Assembly (NCBI GenBank): GCA_017999135.1
Contig: JAGOBT010000139.1
Location: 1 to 7,652 of the forward strand
Length of the DNA stretch: 7,652 bases
Direction: 5' to 3'
Source of the DNA: Burkholderiaceae bacterium
Lineage (GTDB): Bacteria; Pseudomonadota; Gammaproteobacteria; Burkholderiales; Burkholderiaceae_C
The notes under the pieces were generated by a model, which did no database searches, was not told the DNA's origin, and saw only the letters and a list, made by a program, of their open reading frames with translations. This document shows, piece by piece, positions 1 to 6,169 of this stretch. Both the position numbers and the translations under genes were made by a program. The stretch's first letter is position 1. Each line of letters opens with the position of its first letter.

Positions 1-27
1 GAACGTCGCCAAGGCGACAGCAGACAC

Positions 28-819
28 TCAGTGTGGATCCGCGCCCGGGTCGGGCGACCGGTAGTGGTAGGCGTAGGCGTCGGCGAAGCCCAGGCGACGG
101 TAGATGGCGCGGGCCGGGTGGTTGTCGGCATCCACCTGCAGGTAGGCCACGCGCGCACCCGCAGCATGGGCCTGGGCCAGCAGCCGGCTGCACAGGATGC
201 GGGCCAAGCCCTGCCCGCGCGCCTGCGGATGGGTGAACACGTCGTACAGGCCCACCAGGTCGCCCTCGGCCGCGCTCTGGCCGCAGGCCAGCACCTGGCC
301 GTCGTCGGGCCGGCGCAGCACCCAGCCCTGGTACGGCACCGGCGACAGCGCCAGCCGCTGGGCATGGGCGCTGCGCTGTTCGGCTGGTGAGCCGCGCAGC
401 GCGCCCACCACCTCGGCGTAGCTGGCGGCGTCGAGCTGCTGCCACACCAGGCCCGGGGTCAGCGGCTCGGCCACCGACGGACACTGCGGCGCCACCATCA
501 CGCGGGTGTCGTCCTGCCGGTGCCAGCCCAGCGCGGCCAGGGCGCTGTCCAGGCCGTCCGGGCGGCTGAACGGGGTGAGGCGCGCCACCATCGGCAGGCC
601 GGCGTCAGCGAACACCGCCTGGCACAGCGCCAGCCGCTCGGCCAGCGGCAGGCGGCCGTCGGCCACCGGCTGGATGCAGCGGGCCCGCTTGGCCTTGCCG
701 GGCGAAAAGCGCAGCAGCCAGCCGTCGACCCAGCGCTGCTGCGGCGGAGCGCTGGCGTTCAGGCCGGCATCCTCGATGCGCGACAGCAGGGGTTCGGGCA
801 GGCGGTCGGGGTTCAGCAT
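28..819 (-). CDS. GNAT family N-acetyltransferase (parA-adjacent)
   Basis: Predicted acetyl-CoA-dependent N-acetyltransferase of 263 aa; the substrate cannot be read from sequence. The C-terminal half (about residues 165-255) is a recognisable GNAT fold: a beta-strand region ending in VGLYDVFTHP, the acetyl-CoA pyrophosphate loop R-G-Q-G-L-A at 201-206, and the late motif D-N-H-P-A-R-A-I-Y-R-R-L-G-F at about 232-245. The N-terminal half (1-120) is poorly conserved and may be a degenerate second GNAT domain. The frame stays open to 909, but that start would overlap parA by 71 bp. The ATG at 819, giving MLNPDRLPEP, lies 19 bp after the parA stop and is preferred, although its Shine-Dalgarno is weak. 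It is probably co-transcribed with parA. From memory, a GNAT gene between parA and parB occurs in several Burkholderiales, so a housekeeping role is possible but unproven. Confidence 0.85.
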   Translation of the reverse strand: MLNPDRLPEPLLSRIEDAGLNASAPPQQRWVDGWLLRFSPGKAKRARCIQPVADGRLPLAERLALCQAVFADAGLPMVARLTPFSRPDGLDSALAALGWHRQDDTRVMVAPQCPSVAEPLTPGLVWQQLDAASYAEVVGALRGSPAEQRSAHAQRLALSPVPYQGWVLRRPDDGQVLACGQSAAEGDLVGLYDVFTHPQARGQGLARILCSRLLAQAHAAGARVAYLQVDADNHPARAIYRRLGFADAYAYHYRSPDPGADPH

Positions 820-838
820 GGCAGGCGCAGCCGCTGGG

Positions 839-1633
839 TCACGCCGCCATGCCCAGGCTGGCGACACGTTGCACCAGCTCTTGCGCGAAGGCCACATAGG
901 CCTGCGCACCCTTGGACGCCGCGTCGAACACCACGCCCGGCTGGCCGTAGCTGGGCGCCTCGGCCAGGCGCACGTTGCGCGGGATCACGGTGTTGAACAC
1001 CTTGTCGCCGAAGTGGGCCTTGAGCTGGTCACTGACCTGCTGCTGCAGCGTGATGCGGGGGTCGAACATCACCCGCAGCAGACCGATCACCTGCAGATCG
1101 CGGTTGAGGTTGGCATGCACCTGCTTGATGGTGTTGACCAGGTCGGACAGGCCCTCCAGCGCGAAGTACTCACACTGCATCGGCACGATCACGCCGTGGG
1201 CGCTGCACAAGCCGTTCAGCGTGAGCAGGCTCAGCGACGGCGGGCAGTCGATCAGCACAAAATCGTAGTGGCCGGCCGGCTCAGCTGCGGCGGTGGCCAG
1301 CGCCTGGCGCAGGCGCTGGTTGCGGCGCTCCAGCGCGACCAGTTCCACCTCGGCGCCGGCCAGTTCGCGGTTGGCGCCCAGCACGTCGTAGCCGCCAGCC
1401 TCGCTGCGCTGGCGCGCTTCCAGGATGCCGGCCGATTCCAGCAGCACGTCGTACACCGACAGCGCCATCGCCCGCTTGTCCACGCCCGAGCCCATGGTGG
1501 CATTGCCTTGCGGATCCAGGTCGACCACCAGCACCTTCTGCCCCACCCGCGCCAGCCCGGCGGCCAGGTTGACGGTGGTGGTCGTCTTGCCGACGCCACC
1601 CTTCTGGTTTGCGATGCAGAACACTTTGGCCAT
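839..1633 (-). CDS. parA: Chromosome-partitioning ATPase ParA (Soj-like)
   Basis: ParA/Soj ATPase of 264 aa, which in this family binds DNA non-specifically as an ATP dimer and is stimulated by ParB to move origin-proximal parS complexes. The deviant Walker A K-G-G-V-G-K-T-T is at residues 11-18 with the signature lysine at 11. The switch I / A' motif V-V-D-L-D-P-Q-G-N is at 36-44, and Walker B V-L-I-D-C-P-P-S at 126-133. The C-terminal motif with [14 protein letters not shown] is typical of chromosomal ParA. The frame is open to 1747, but family proteins begin directly with [13 protein letters not shown], so the ATG at 1633 is chosen. There is no long N-terminal DNA-binding domain of the kind seen in P1-type plasmid ParA. 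It follows rsmG by 83 bp, and two parS sites lie nearby in rsmG and mnmG. parB should lie beyond the left edge. Confidence 0.97.
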   Translation of the reverse strand: MAKVFCIANQKGGVGKTTTTVNLAAGLARVGQKVLVVDLDPQGNATMGSGVDKRAMALSVYDVLLESAGILEARQRSEAGGYDVLGANRELAGAEVELVALERRNQRLRQALATAAAEPAGHYDFVLIDCPPSLSLLTLNGLCSAHGVIVPMQCEYFALEGLSDLVNTIKQVHANLNRDLQVIGLLRVMFDPRITLQQQVSDQLKAHFGDKVFNTVIPRNVRLAEAPSYGQPGVVFDAASKGAQAYVAFAQELVQRVASLGMAA

Positions 1634-1716
1634 GGGCGCAAGTATCGCCGCTGGCAAGACGGCTGTCGGGCTTTGGATGGGGCCAGCGCACGCCCGGTCC
1701 GCCCTGGCCTTGGCGG

Positions 1717-2403
1717 TCAGTCCGTGCCCGCGCGGGGGCGCATCCACACCAGGCAGCGTTGGGCGTCGAGCCCGGGCACCTGCAGTTGTTCCACGTGAAA
1801 CACTTCCACGTCGGCCGGCAGTGCCGCCTGTTCATCAGCCGGCAGCTTGCCCTTCATCGCCATCCACACGCCACCGTCGGCCAGCAAGTGCCGGGTGAGC
1901 GCCGTGAAATCAGCCAGCGACGCAAACGCCCGCGAGGCAATCACCCCGTAACCACCGGCCGGTGGCGCCAGGGCCTCGACCCGCGCATGCAGCCCCTGCA
2001 GATTGGACAGGCGCAACTCGGCAGCCACCTGGCGGATGAAGCCGGCCTTCTTGGCCACCGTGTCGACGCAATCCACCTGCCAGTCTGGCTGCAGCGCCGC
2101 CAGCACCACGCCCGGCAATCCGCCGCCACTGCCCACATCCAACAGGCGCCGCGCACCCGGTTGCGCATCCGCCCACCAGCGCCGCAGCGGCGGCAGCACC
2201 GCCAGGCAATCGATCAGGTGGTGGCTGAGCATTTCAGCCGGGTCGCGCAGTGCCGTCAGGTTGTAGACGCGGCTCCAGCGCTGCAGCAGGTCCACATAGG
2301 CCAGCAGGCGATCAGCCTCGGCACCCTGCAGCGGCGCGCCCAAGGCCTGGGCAGCGGCCAGCAGACGCTTCCGGTGGTCGCCGGGTGCGGCAGAGACGGC
2401 CAT
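1717..2403 (-). CDS. rsmG: 16S rRNA (guanine-N7) methyltransferase RsmG (GidB)
   Basis: SAM-dependent methyltransferase of 228 aa. In this family it makes m7G527 in the 530 loop of 16S rRNA (E. coli numbering), and its loss gives low-level streptomycin resistance. Visible landmarks are W-S-R-V-Y-N-L-T-A at about 43-51, H-H-L-I-D-C-L-A-V at 61-69, the SAM-binding glycine loop [10 protein letters not shown] at 89-98, an acidic residue in V-D-C-V-D-T that should contact SAM ribose, and [10 protein letters not shown] and M-K-G-K motifs further on. The ATG at 2403 follows the mnmG stop with one base between them (TGA-G-ATG), so translational coupling is likely; an upstream ATG at 2454 would overlap mnmG by 50 bp. 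A parS site is embedded near the 3' end, where it encodes F-H-V-E-Q. The stop is at 1717-1719. Confidence 0.97.
   Translation of the reverse strand: MAVSAAPGDHRKRLLAAAQALGAPLQGAEADRLLAYVDLLQRWSRVYNLTALRDPAEMLSHHLIDCLAVLPPLRRWWADAQPGARRLLDVGSGGGLPGVVLAALQPDWQVDCVDTVAKKAGFIRQVAAELRLSNLQGLHARVEALAPPAGGYGVIASRAFASLADFTALTRHLLADGGVWMAMKGKLPADEQAALPADVEVFHVEQLQVPGLDAQRCLVWMRPRAGTD
1787..1802. promoter_or_regulatory. parS: parS centromere-like site (ParB binding), inside rsmG
   Basis: The 16 bases read TGTTCCACGTGAAACA, an exact match to the chromosomal consensus TGTTNCACGTGAAACA recognised by ParB/Spo0J. The site is a near-perfect palindrome around CACGTG. It lies in the 3' part of rsmG, where the minus strand encodes V-F-H-V-E-Q. 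ParB should load here and spread, and the parA gene of the same system begins about 150 bp away. Confidence 0.93.
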
Positions 2404-2404
2404 C

Positions 2405-4393
2405 TCAGGCGGCGTCCTGGGCTGCAGCGGGTGAAGCCAGGCCCGGTTCGGCAAAGCCCTGGAAACGGCCCTTCTTCAGATGCACCAGCAGCAGCGAGAT
2501 GGCGGCCGGCGTCACACCCGACAGACGCGACGCCTGGCCCAAGGTCTCCGGCCGGTGCCGGCCCAGCTTCTGCCGCACCTCGAAGCTCAGCGCCTTCACC
2601 TGGCTGTAGTCCAGCTCTGGCGGCAGCTTCAAATGTTCAAAATGTGCGGCGCGCGCCACGTCGTCCACCTGCTTGCCGATGTAGCCGGCGTACTTGGTGG
2701 CGATTTCCACTTGCTCCACCACGGTGGCAGCCAGCGCCTCACCCAGTTCAGCCGCCAGTGTTTCACGTGAAACAGCTGCACGCACACCCGCCGCAGCCGC
2801 CACCGCCAACACGCCATCGAAGTCGACGCCCGGCCGGCGCAGCAGGTCGGCCAGGTTGTATTCATGTTCGATGGCCTTGCCCAGCAGCCGCTCGCCATCG
2901 GCTGCCGACAGCACGCTGGGGTTGACCCAGCAGCGCTTCAGCGCCTCGGCGGTGCGAGCGACCGCGTCACGCTTGCGGTTGAACGCATCCCAGCGCCGGT
3001 CATCCACCAGACCGAGCCCGCGGCCAATCTCCGTCAGGCGGGCGTCGGCGTTGTCTTCTCGCAGTTGCAGGCGGAACTCGGCCCGGCTGGTGAACATGCG
3101 GTACGGCTCGCTCACGCCCTTGGTGATCAGGTCGTCGACCAGCACGCCCAGGTAGGCCTGGTCGCGCCCCAAGTGCAGCGGGTCACGGCCCTGGGCCTGC
3201 AAGGCCGCGTTGGCGCCGGCAAACAGCCCCTGCGCCGCCGCCTCCTCATAACCGGTGGTGCCATTGATCTGCCCGGCAAAGAACAGCCCGCCGATCACCC
3301 GGGTCTCGAAGCTGCTCTTCAATTCACGCGGATCGAAGAAGTCGTATTCGATGGCATAGCCCGGCCGCAGGATGTGGGCCTGCTGCAGCCCGGGCATCGA
3401 CTGCAGCGCTGCCAGCTGGATGTCGAAGGGCAGCGACGTGGAGATGCCGTTCGGGTAGAACTCGTGCGTGGTCAGCCCCTCGGGCTCCAGAAAGATCTGG
3501 TGGCTGTCCTTGTCGGCAAAGCGGTTCACCTTGTCTTCGATGCTGGGGCAATAGCGCGGCCCCACGCCCTCGATCACGCCGGTGAACATCGGGCTGCGGT
3601 CAAAGCCCGAGCGGATGATGGCGTGCGTCTGCGCATTGGTGTGGGTGATCCAGCACGGCACCTGGCGCGGGTGCTGGCTGGCGCTGCCCAGGAAGCTGAA
3701 CACCGGCACCGGGTCCAGGTCACCCGGCTGCTCGGTCAGCTGGCTGAAGTCGATGCTGCGGCCGTCGATGCGCGGCGGCGTGCCGGTCTTCAGCCGGCCC
3801 TGCGGCAGCTTCAGCTCCTTCAGGCGGGCGGACAGCGTGACAGCCGGCGGGTCGCCCGCACGCCCTGCGCTGTGGTTCTGCAGGCCGATGTGGATGCGGC
3901 CATCGAGAAAGGTGCCCGCCGTCAGCACCACCGTCTTGCCGCGAAAGCGGATGCCCGCCTGCGTCACCGCCCCGGTCACCCGCTCGCCCTGGCCGTCGCT
4001 CTCCACCGTCAGGTCGTCCACCGCCTGCTGGAACAGCCACAGGTTGGGCTGGTTCTCCAGCCGGTGGCGGATGGCCGCCTTGTACAGGATGCGGTCGGCC
4101 TGCGCCCGGGTGGCGCGCACCGCCGGGCCCTTGCTGCCATTGAGGATGCGGAACTGGATGCCGGCTTCGTCGGTCGCCGCGGCCATGGCACCGCCCAATG
4201 CATCGATCTCCTTGACCAGGTGGCCCTTGCCGATGCCGCCGATGCTGGGGTTGCAGCTCATCTGCCCCAGCGTCTCGATGTTGTGGGTGAGCAGCAGCGT
4301 GGTGCAGCCCATGCGCGCCGCGGCCAGGGCGGCCTCGGTGCCGGCATGGCCGCCGCCGACGACGATGACATCGAATGATTGAGGGTGCAGCAC
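2405..4393 (-). CDS. mnmG: tRNA uridine-5-carboxymethylaminomethyl modification enzyme MnmG (GidA)
   Basis: FAD- and folate-dependent enzyme of 662 aa that works with the GTPase MnmE to install the (carboxymethyl)aminomethyl group on U34 of certain tRNAs. The FAD-binding loop V-V-G-G-G-H-A-G is at 11-18. The family signature with C47 ([13 protein letters not shown]) and a second conserved cysteine, C282 in [10 protein letters not shown] (equivalent to E. coli C277), are both present. [11 protein letters not shown] is at 202-212, and the C-terminal MnmE/tRNA-binding part ends in [17 protein letters not shown]. The start is a GTG at 4393, because homologues begin [15 protein letters not shown] and no ATG lies in frame nearby; the 122 open codons upstream look non-coding. 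Its Shine-Dalgarno is poor. A parS site sits near codon 540. It heads the operon with rsmG. Confidence 0.96.
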   Translation of the reverse strand: MLHPQSFDVIVVGGGHAGTEAALAAARMGCTTLLLTHNIETLGQMSCNPSIGGIGKGHLVKEIDALGGAMAAATDEAGIQFRILNGSKGPAVRATRAQADRILYKAAIRHRLENQPNLWLFQQAVDDLTVESDGQGERVTGAVTQAGIRFRGKTVVLTAGTFLDGRIHIGLQNHSAGRAGDPPAVTLSARLKELKLPQGRLKTGTPPRIDGRSIDFSQLTEQPGDLDPVPVFSFLGSASQHPRQVPCWITHTNAQTHAIIRSGFDRSPMFTGVIEGVGPRYCPSIEDKVNRFADKDSHQIFLEPEGLTTHEFYPNGISTSLPFDIQLAALQSMPGLQQAHILRPGYAIEYDFFDPRELKSSFETRVIGGLFFAGQINGTTGYEEAAAQGLFAGANAALQAQGRDPLHLGRDQAYLGVLVDDLITKGVSEPYRMFTSRAEFRLQLREDNADARLTEIGRGLGLVDDRRWDAFNRKRDAVARTAEALKRCWVNPSVLSAADGERLLGKAIEHEYNLADLLRRPGVDFDGVLAVAAAAGVRAAVSRETLAAELGEALAATVVEQVEIATKYAGYIGKQVDDVARAAHFEHLKLPPELDYSQVKALSFEVRQKLGRHRPETLGQASRLSGVTPAAISLLLVHLKKGRFQGFAEPGLASPAAAQDAA
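2759..2774. promoter_or_regulatory. parS: parS centromere-like site (ParB binding), inside mnmG
   Basis: The 16 bases read TGTTTCACGTGAAACA, a perfect palindrome and an exact match to the chromosomal parS consensus. The minus strand encodes V-S-R-E-T of MnmG through the codons GTT TCA CGT GAA ACA. Several of these have A or T in the third position, against the strong GC3 bias of the surrounding gene, as expected if the DNA site rather than the protein is under selection. It lies 956 bp from the rsmG parS site. Confidence 0.95.
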
Positions 4394-4446
4394 GGTGGGG
4401 GGCGGCAGGCCGGGAAGGGCACGCCGCAAGCGATGGGCAGACCCGC

Positions 4447-4452
4447 ATTGTA
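4447..4452 (-). promoter_or_regulatory. Candidate -10 element for the mnmG operon
   Basis: On the minus strand these bases read TACAAT, one mismatch from the sigma-70 -10 consensus, within an AT-richer patch (CTTTTTACAAT) of an otherwise very GC-rich 144-bp divergent gap between mnmG and the YkgJ-family gene. Transcription would start near 4440, giving a leader of roughly 47 nt before the GTG of mnmG. No good -35 hexamer is seen at 16-18 bp, so this is a moderate call only. The same gap must hold the promoter of the plus-strand genes, for which I see no convincing hexamers. Confidence 0.4.
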
Positions 4453-4537
4453 AAAAGCCGGCCCGCCGTGCGGGAGACAACTGCCGTGATGGCCCTGGTG
4501 CAGCGATGATCGACACCGCCACCTCGCCGTCCGCCCC

Positions 4538-4885
4538 ATGCCAGCCCCGATCCCCTGCCGCCCCGGCTGTGCCGCCTGCTGCATCGCACCGTCGATCAGC
4601 TCGCCGATCCCGGGCATGCCGCAGGGCAAGCCGGCCGGCGTGCCCTGCGTGCAACTGGATGCCGACGGCCGATGCCAACTGTTCGGCCACCCCAGTCGCC
4701 CGGCGGTGTGCAGCGGGCTGCAGCCGTCCGCCGAGATGTGCGGCAGCAGCCGGGCGCATGCCCTGCAGTGGCTGGCGCGGCTGGAGGCTGCCACCGCACC
4801 CACGCTGCCCGGATGCACCACGCCGAAACCGGCCGACATGGCCATCTCGGCATCCGGCGCCGTGGACCTGAACCAGGATACATGA
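4538..4885 (+). CDS. YkgJ family cysteine cluster protein
   Basis: Small protein of 115 aa with nine cysteines, of the YkgJ/CxxCxxCC type that is thought to bind zinc or an iron-sulfur centre; its biochemical role is unknown. The cluster starts C-R-P-G-C-A-A-C-C (C7, C11, C14, C15) and continues with C37 (V-P-C-V-Q-L-D), C46 (R-C-Q-L-F-G), C58 (R-P-A-V-C) and C68 (E-M-C-G-S-S-R), which is the usual family order. [13 protein letters not shown] at 16-28 is also characteristic of the family. The ATG at 4538 is the only ATG that fits the family start, though its Shine-Dalgarno is weak. It is divergent from mnmG and is followed 58 bp downstream by the Crp/Fnr regulator on the same strand, so co-transcription is possible. 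No signal peptide is seen; it is probably cytoplasmic. Confidence 0.9.
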   Translation: MPAPIPCRPGCAACCIAPSISSPIPGMPQGKPAGVPCVQLDADGRCQLFGHPSRPAVCSGLQPSAEMCGSSRAHALQWLARLEAATAPTLPGCTTPKPADMAISASGAVDLNQDT

Positions 4886-4891
4886 AACCTA

Positions 4892-4905
4892 TCGAAATGT
4901 TTCAA
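4892..4905. promoter_or_regulatory. Possible Fnr-type box upstream of the Crp/Fnr gene
   Basis: TCGAA-N4-TTCAA, a 14-bp dyad with the 5-4-5 layout of Fnr/NNR boxes (TTGAT-N4-ATCAA). It is imperfect and deviates from the Fnr consensus in both halves. It starts 6 bp after the YkgJ-family stop codon and is centred about 45 bp before the regulator ATG. It could place the regulator gene under an Fnr-type activator, but this is weak evidence from pattern alone. Confidence 0.25.
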
Positions 4906-4910
4906 CCCAT

Positions 4911-4927
4911 TGGCCATATGATGGCCA
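4911..4927. repeat. Inverted repeat in front of the Crp/Fnr gene
   Basis: TGGCCAT-N3-ATGGCCA, perfect 7-bp arms around a 3-bp spacer, ending 16 bp before the ATG of the Crp/Fnr regulator gene. The position fits an operator, possibly autoregulatory, or an RNA hairpin that would occupy the ribosome-binding region, where no clear Shine-Dalgarno is visible. It does not resemble the GTGA half-site predicted for the regulator itself. Confidence 0.4.
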
Positions 4928-4943
4928 TCGACCCCACCCTGCC

Positions 4944-5621
4944 ATGACCGACAGCCCACCCACGCTGGCCGACCGCCTCCTGCAGCTGTACCCGGTGCTG
5001 GCCGACCTGCCACCCACGCTGCTGGCGTCGGTGCTGGCGCAGGAAACGCACGTGATGCAGCTGCCGCCCGGTCAGCCGCTGTTCAACGAAGGCCAGCCCT
5101 GCATGGGTTTTCCGATGGTGCTGGCCGGCGAGGTGCGCGTCGCGCGTGGCGACCCGCAGGGCCGGTCGCTCGAGCTCTACCGCGTGGGCCCGGGCGAGCT
5201 GTGCGTGGCCTCCACCTCGTGCCTGTTCGGCCAGAGCATGCTGGTGGCCCATGGCCACACCGTCGGGCCGACCGAACTGGCGCTGCTGTCGCCCGCCGGC
5301 TTCGACGCCTGGACGGCGGTGGCGCCGTTCCGCCGCTTCGTCTTCGGCCTGTTCGCCGACCGGCTGGCCGACCTGATGGCGCTGGCCGAGGCGGTGGCCT
5401 TCCAGCGGCTGGACCAGCGGCTGGCCAGCGCGCTGCTGGGCCACGGCGCGGTGGTGCACGGCACCCAGCAGGCCCTGGCCGACGAGCTGGGCACGGTGCG
5501 CGAGATCGTCACCCGCCTGCTCAAGCGCTTCGAGCGCCAGGGCTGGGTGCGCACCGGGCGTGAGCGGGTGGACATCCTGGATGCCGCCGCGCTGCGCGCG
5601 CTGGCCGCCGGGTCTCGGTGA
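4944..5621 (+). CDS. Crp/Fnr family transcriptional regulator
   Basis: Cytoplasmic regulator of 225 aa. Residues about 15-140 form a cyclic-nucleotide-binding-like beta barrel (P-P-G-Q-P-L-F-N-E-G, then M-V-L-A-G-E-V-R-V). Residues 150-220 form a winged helix with a Crp-type HTH, T-Q-Q-A-L-A-D-E-L-G-T-V-R-E-I-V-T-R-L-L. The recognition helix has R186, E187 and R191 in the positions of E. coli CRP R180, E181 and R185, rather than the E-x-x-S-R of Fnr, predicting GTGA half-sites. There is no N-terminal Fnr [4Fe-4S] cysteine motif. Three cysteines are present, C53, C87 and C93; the pair in G-E-L-C-V-A-S-T-S-C-L is reminiscent of a subgroup of these regulators found beside DUF2892 genes and could be redox- or sulfur-responsive (inference). 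A GTGA-N6-TCAC site overlaps its stop codon, 70 bp ahead of the DUF2892 gene, its likely target. Ligand unknown. Confidence 0.93.
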   Translation: MTDSPPTLADRLLQLYPVLADLPPTLLASVLAQETHVMQLPPGQPLFNEGQPCMGFPMVLAGEVRVARGDPQGRSLELYRVGPGELCVASTSCLFGQSMLVAHGHTVGPTELALLSPAGFDAWTAVAPFRRFVFGLFADRLADLMALAEAVAFQRLDQRLASALLGHGAVVHGTQQALADELGTVREIVTRLLKRFERQGWVRTGRERVDILDAAALRALAAGSR

Positions 5622-5631
5622 CCCAGGTCAC
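5618..5631. promoter_or_regulatory. CRP-type operator GTGA-N6-TCAC before the DUF2892 gene
   Basis: GTGACC-CA-GGTCAC is a perfect 14-bp palindrome that fits the core GTGA-N6-TCAC of the CRP consensus TGTGA-N6-TCACA. It overlaps the stop codon (5619-5621) of the adjacent Crp/Fnr gene and is centred 76 bp ahead of the DUF2892 ATG. The recognition helix of that regulator carries R-E-x-x-x-R as in CRP, so the site is probably its own operator. A class II geometry would place the transcription start near 5666; no convincing -10 is seen there. Confidence 0.6.
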
Positions 5632-5668
5632 AGACCGCTGGCGCCGCGGCACGCACAGTGCGGTCTGT
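5630..5668. repeat. Inverted repeat in the DUF2892 leader region
   Basis: ACAGACCGC (5630-5638) and GCGGTCTGT (5660-5668) form perfect 9-bp arms around a 21-nt spacer, which itself overlaps the small palindrome CGCAC-A-GTGCG (5652-5662). The left arm also contains AGACC, which can instead pair with GGTCT at 5611-5615, so two exclusive foldings exist. It may be a second operator or a leader RNA structure. Confidence 0.45.
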
Positions 5669-5700
5669 CGGCAGGGTGCCGGCCCAACCAGGAGAGACAC

Positions 5701-5895
5701 ATGACTTCCAATGTCGGCGGCATCGACCGCATTCTTCGCATCGGCGCCGGCGTGGTGCTGGTCGGCCTTGCGGCCACGGGTACCGTGGGTGCGTGGGGCT
5801 GGATCGGCGTGGTGCCGCTGCTCACCGGTGCCATCGGCTTTTGCCCGGTGTACCCGCTGCTGGGCATGAACACCTGCCCCATGAAGAAGAGCTGA
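5701..5895 (+). CDS. DUF2892 (YgaP-like transmembrane) small membrane protein
   Basis: Protein of 64 aa that is essentially one DUF2892 domain, the same unit that forms the membrane part of the rhodanese YgaP. It starts M-T-S-N-V-G-G-I-D-R-I-L-R-I, the usual amphipathic lead-in. It then has two hydrophobic helices (about 14-28, G-A-G-V-V-L-V-G-L-A-A-T, and 31-47, A-W-G-W-I-G-V-V-P-L-L-T-G-A-I-G-F) and ends in G-F-C-P-V-Y-P-L-L-G-M-N-T-C-P-M. Both conserved cysteines, C48 and C59, are present. A strong Shine-Dalgarno AGGAG at 5690-5694 sits 6 nt before the ATG. Function is unproven; context with sulfur-transfer proteins in other organisms suggests a link to sulfane sulfur, but no rhodanese is fused here. 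The gene follows a Crp/Fnr regulator and a CRP-type operator and is closed by a strong terminator. Confidence 0.93.
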   Translation: MTSNVGGIDRILRIGAGVVLVGLAATGTVGAWGWIGVVPLLTGAIGFCPVYPLLGMNTCPMKKS

Positions 5896-5915
5896 GCGTC
5901 AGCCGACCCAGAAAC

Positions 5916-5947
5916 GACAACAGCCCGGGTCTCGCCGGGCTGTTGTC
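5916..5947. terminator. Strong bidirectional hairpin terminator
   Basis: Perfect 13-bp inverted repeat, GACAACAGCCCGG (5916-5928) and CCGGGCTGTTGTC (5935-5947), with a 6-nt loop. It begins 20 bp after the DUF2892 stop and lies 52 bp past the stop of the convergent 19-codon frame. The plus-strand exit is only ATT; the minus-strand exit is GTTTC. It therefore has the stem of an intrinsic terminator but short U-tracts, and probably serves both directions. Confidence 0.8.
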
Positions 5948-5999
5948 ATTGCGGTGCACGCGATGCGTGCTGGCGAGGGCGCCTGGCGGCGCGCTGGGC

Positions 6000-6059
6000 T
6001 CACCAACCTTGCTTGGGCAGCTGGGGGGCGGTGTCGATGCGGCGGGCGATGGCGGTCAT
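6000..6059 (-). CDS. Candidate 19-aa micropeptide
   Basis: A 19-codon frame encoding MTAIARRIDTAPQLPKQGW. I do not recognise the product. Evidence for translation is an AGGAG Shine-Dalgarno placed exactly 6 nt before the ATG, and 16 of the 18 codons after the start ending in G or C, as in the real genes around it. It has its own 182-bp upstream gap containing inverted repeats and promoter-like elements, and a strong hairpin terminator 52 bp beyond its stop. It has no signal peptide or membrane segment; it is mildly basic and ends in proline-rich P-Q-L-P-K-Q-G-W with a C-terminal tryptophan. It lies downstream of, and on the same strand as, the luxR-type gene. It could be a signalling or precursor peptide, a small regulatory protein, or the decoy reading frame of a small RNA. 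A leader peptide is unlikely because no gene follows it. Confidence 0.5.
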   Translation of the reverse strand: MTAIARRIDTAPQLPKQGW

Positions 6060-6065
6060 GGCGAA

Positions 6066-6070
6066 CTCCT
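6066..6070 (-). promoter_or_regulatory. Shine-Dalgarno AGGAG of the 19-codon frame
   Basis: Reads AGGAG on the minus strand with a 6-nt spacer to the ATG at 6059. It is as strong as the site of the DUF2892 gene and stronger than those of the nearby luxR-type gene and the 136-aa orphan gene. It is the main reason for taking the short frame seriously. Confidence 0.6.
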
Positions 6071-6120
6071 GGCTGTTGGTGGATGTGGCGCCTGTCGCAG
6101 CGCTTGCAACGAATTTCACC

Positions 6121-6148
6121 AGCGCAGCGTTTTTGCCGGAACTGTCAA
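6121..6148 (-). promoter_or_regulatory. Candidate promoter of the 19-codon frame
   Basis: On the minus strand a perfect TTGACA -35 hexamer lies at 6148-6143, but no TATAAT-like -10 follows at 16-18 bp. Overlapping it is a sigma-54-like pair, GG at 6137-6136 and GC at 6125-6124 with exactly 10 nt between (GGCA...CTGC), though with several mismatches to TGGCACG-N4-TTGC. Either would give a leader of roughly 50-60 nt before the ATG. Neither is complete, so this marks the likely promoter region rather than a defined promoter. Confidence 0.3.
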
Positions 6149-6169
6149 CTCTTACAGGGCCCGAAACAG

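Noticed and set aside
5..18. Palindrome GTCGCC-AA-GGCGAC at the left edge as a terminator or operator.
   Set aside because: A 2-nt loop is too tight for a terminator hairpin, there is no U-tract, and the context is cut by the window edge, so nothing can be concluded.
1634..1716. A separate promoter for parA in the 83-bp gap after rsmG (GATACT near 1640).
   Set aside because: No -35 at a usable distance, and the hexamer lies within about 12 nt of the ATG. Read-through from mnmG-rsmG is simpler.
506..1798. A 430-codon plus-strand open frame across the GNAT and parA genes.
   Set aside because: It is a His/Gln/Arg-rich antisense shadow of two well-identified minus-strand genes, a common artefact in GC-rich genomes. 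The same holds for the long plus-strand frames at 1609-2925 and 2864-4378.
1804..1811. TTCCACGT as a second, adjacent parS half-site.
   Set aside because: Only one half matches; the right half lacks GTGAAACA. It is probably chance in the codons for rsmG.
4394..4759. A long in-frame N-terminal extension of MnmG (about 122 extra codons).
   Set aside because: Homologues start at [15 protein letters not shown], exactly at the GTG at 4393. The extension is low-complexity, Arg/Pro/Ala-rich, and overlaps the YkgJ-family gene on the other strand.
5048..5055. CACGTG hexamer within the Crp/Fnr gene as a further parS site.
   Set aside because: Only the central six bases match; the flanks lack the TGTT and AACA arms.
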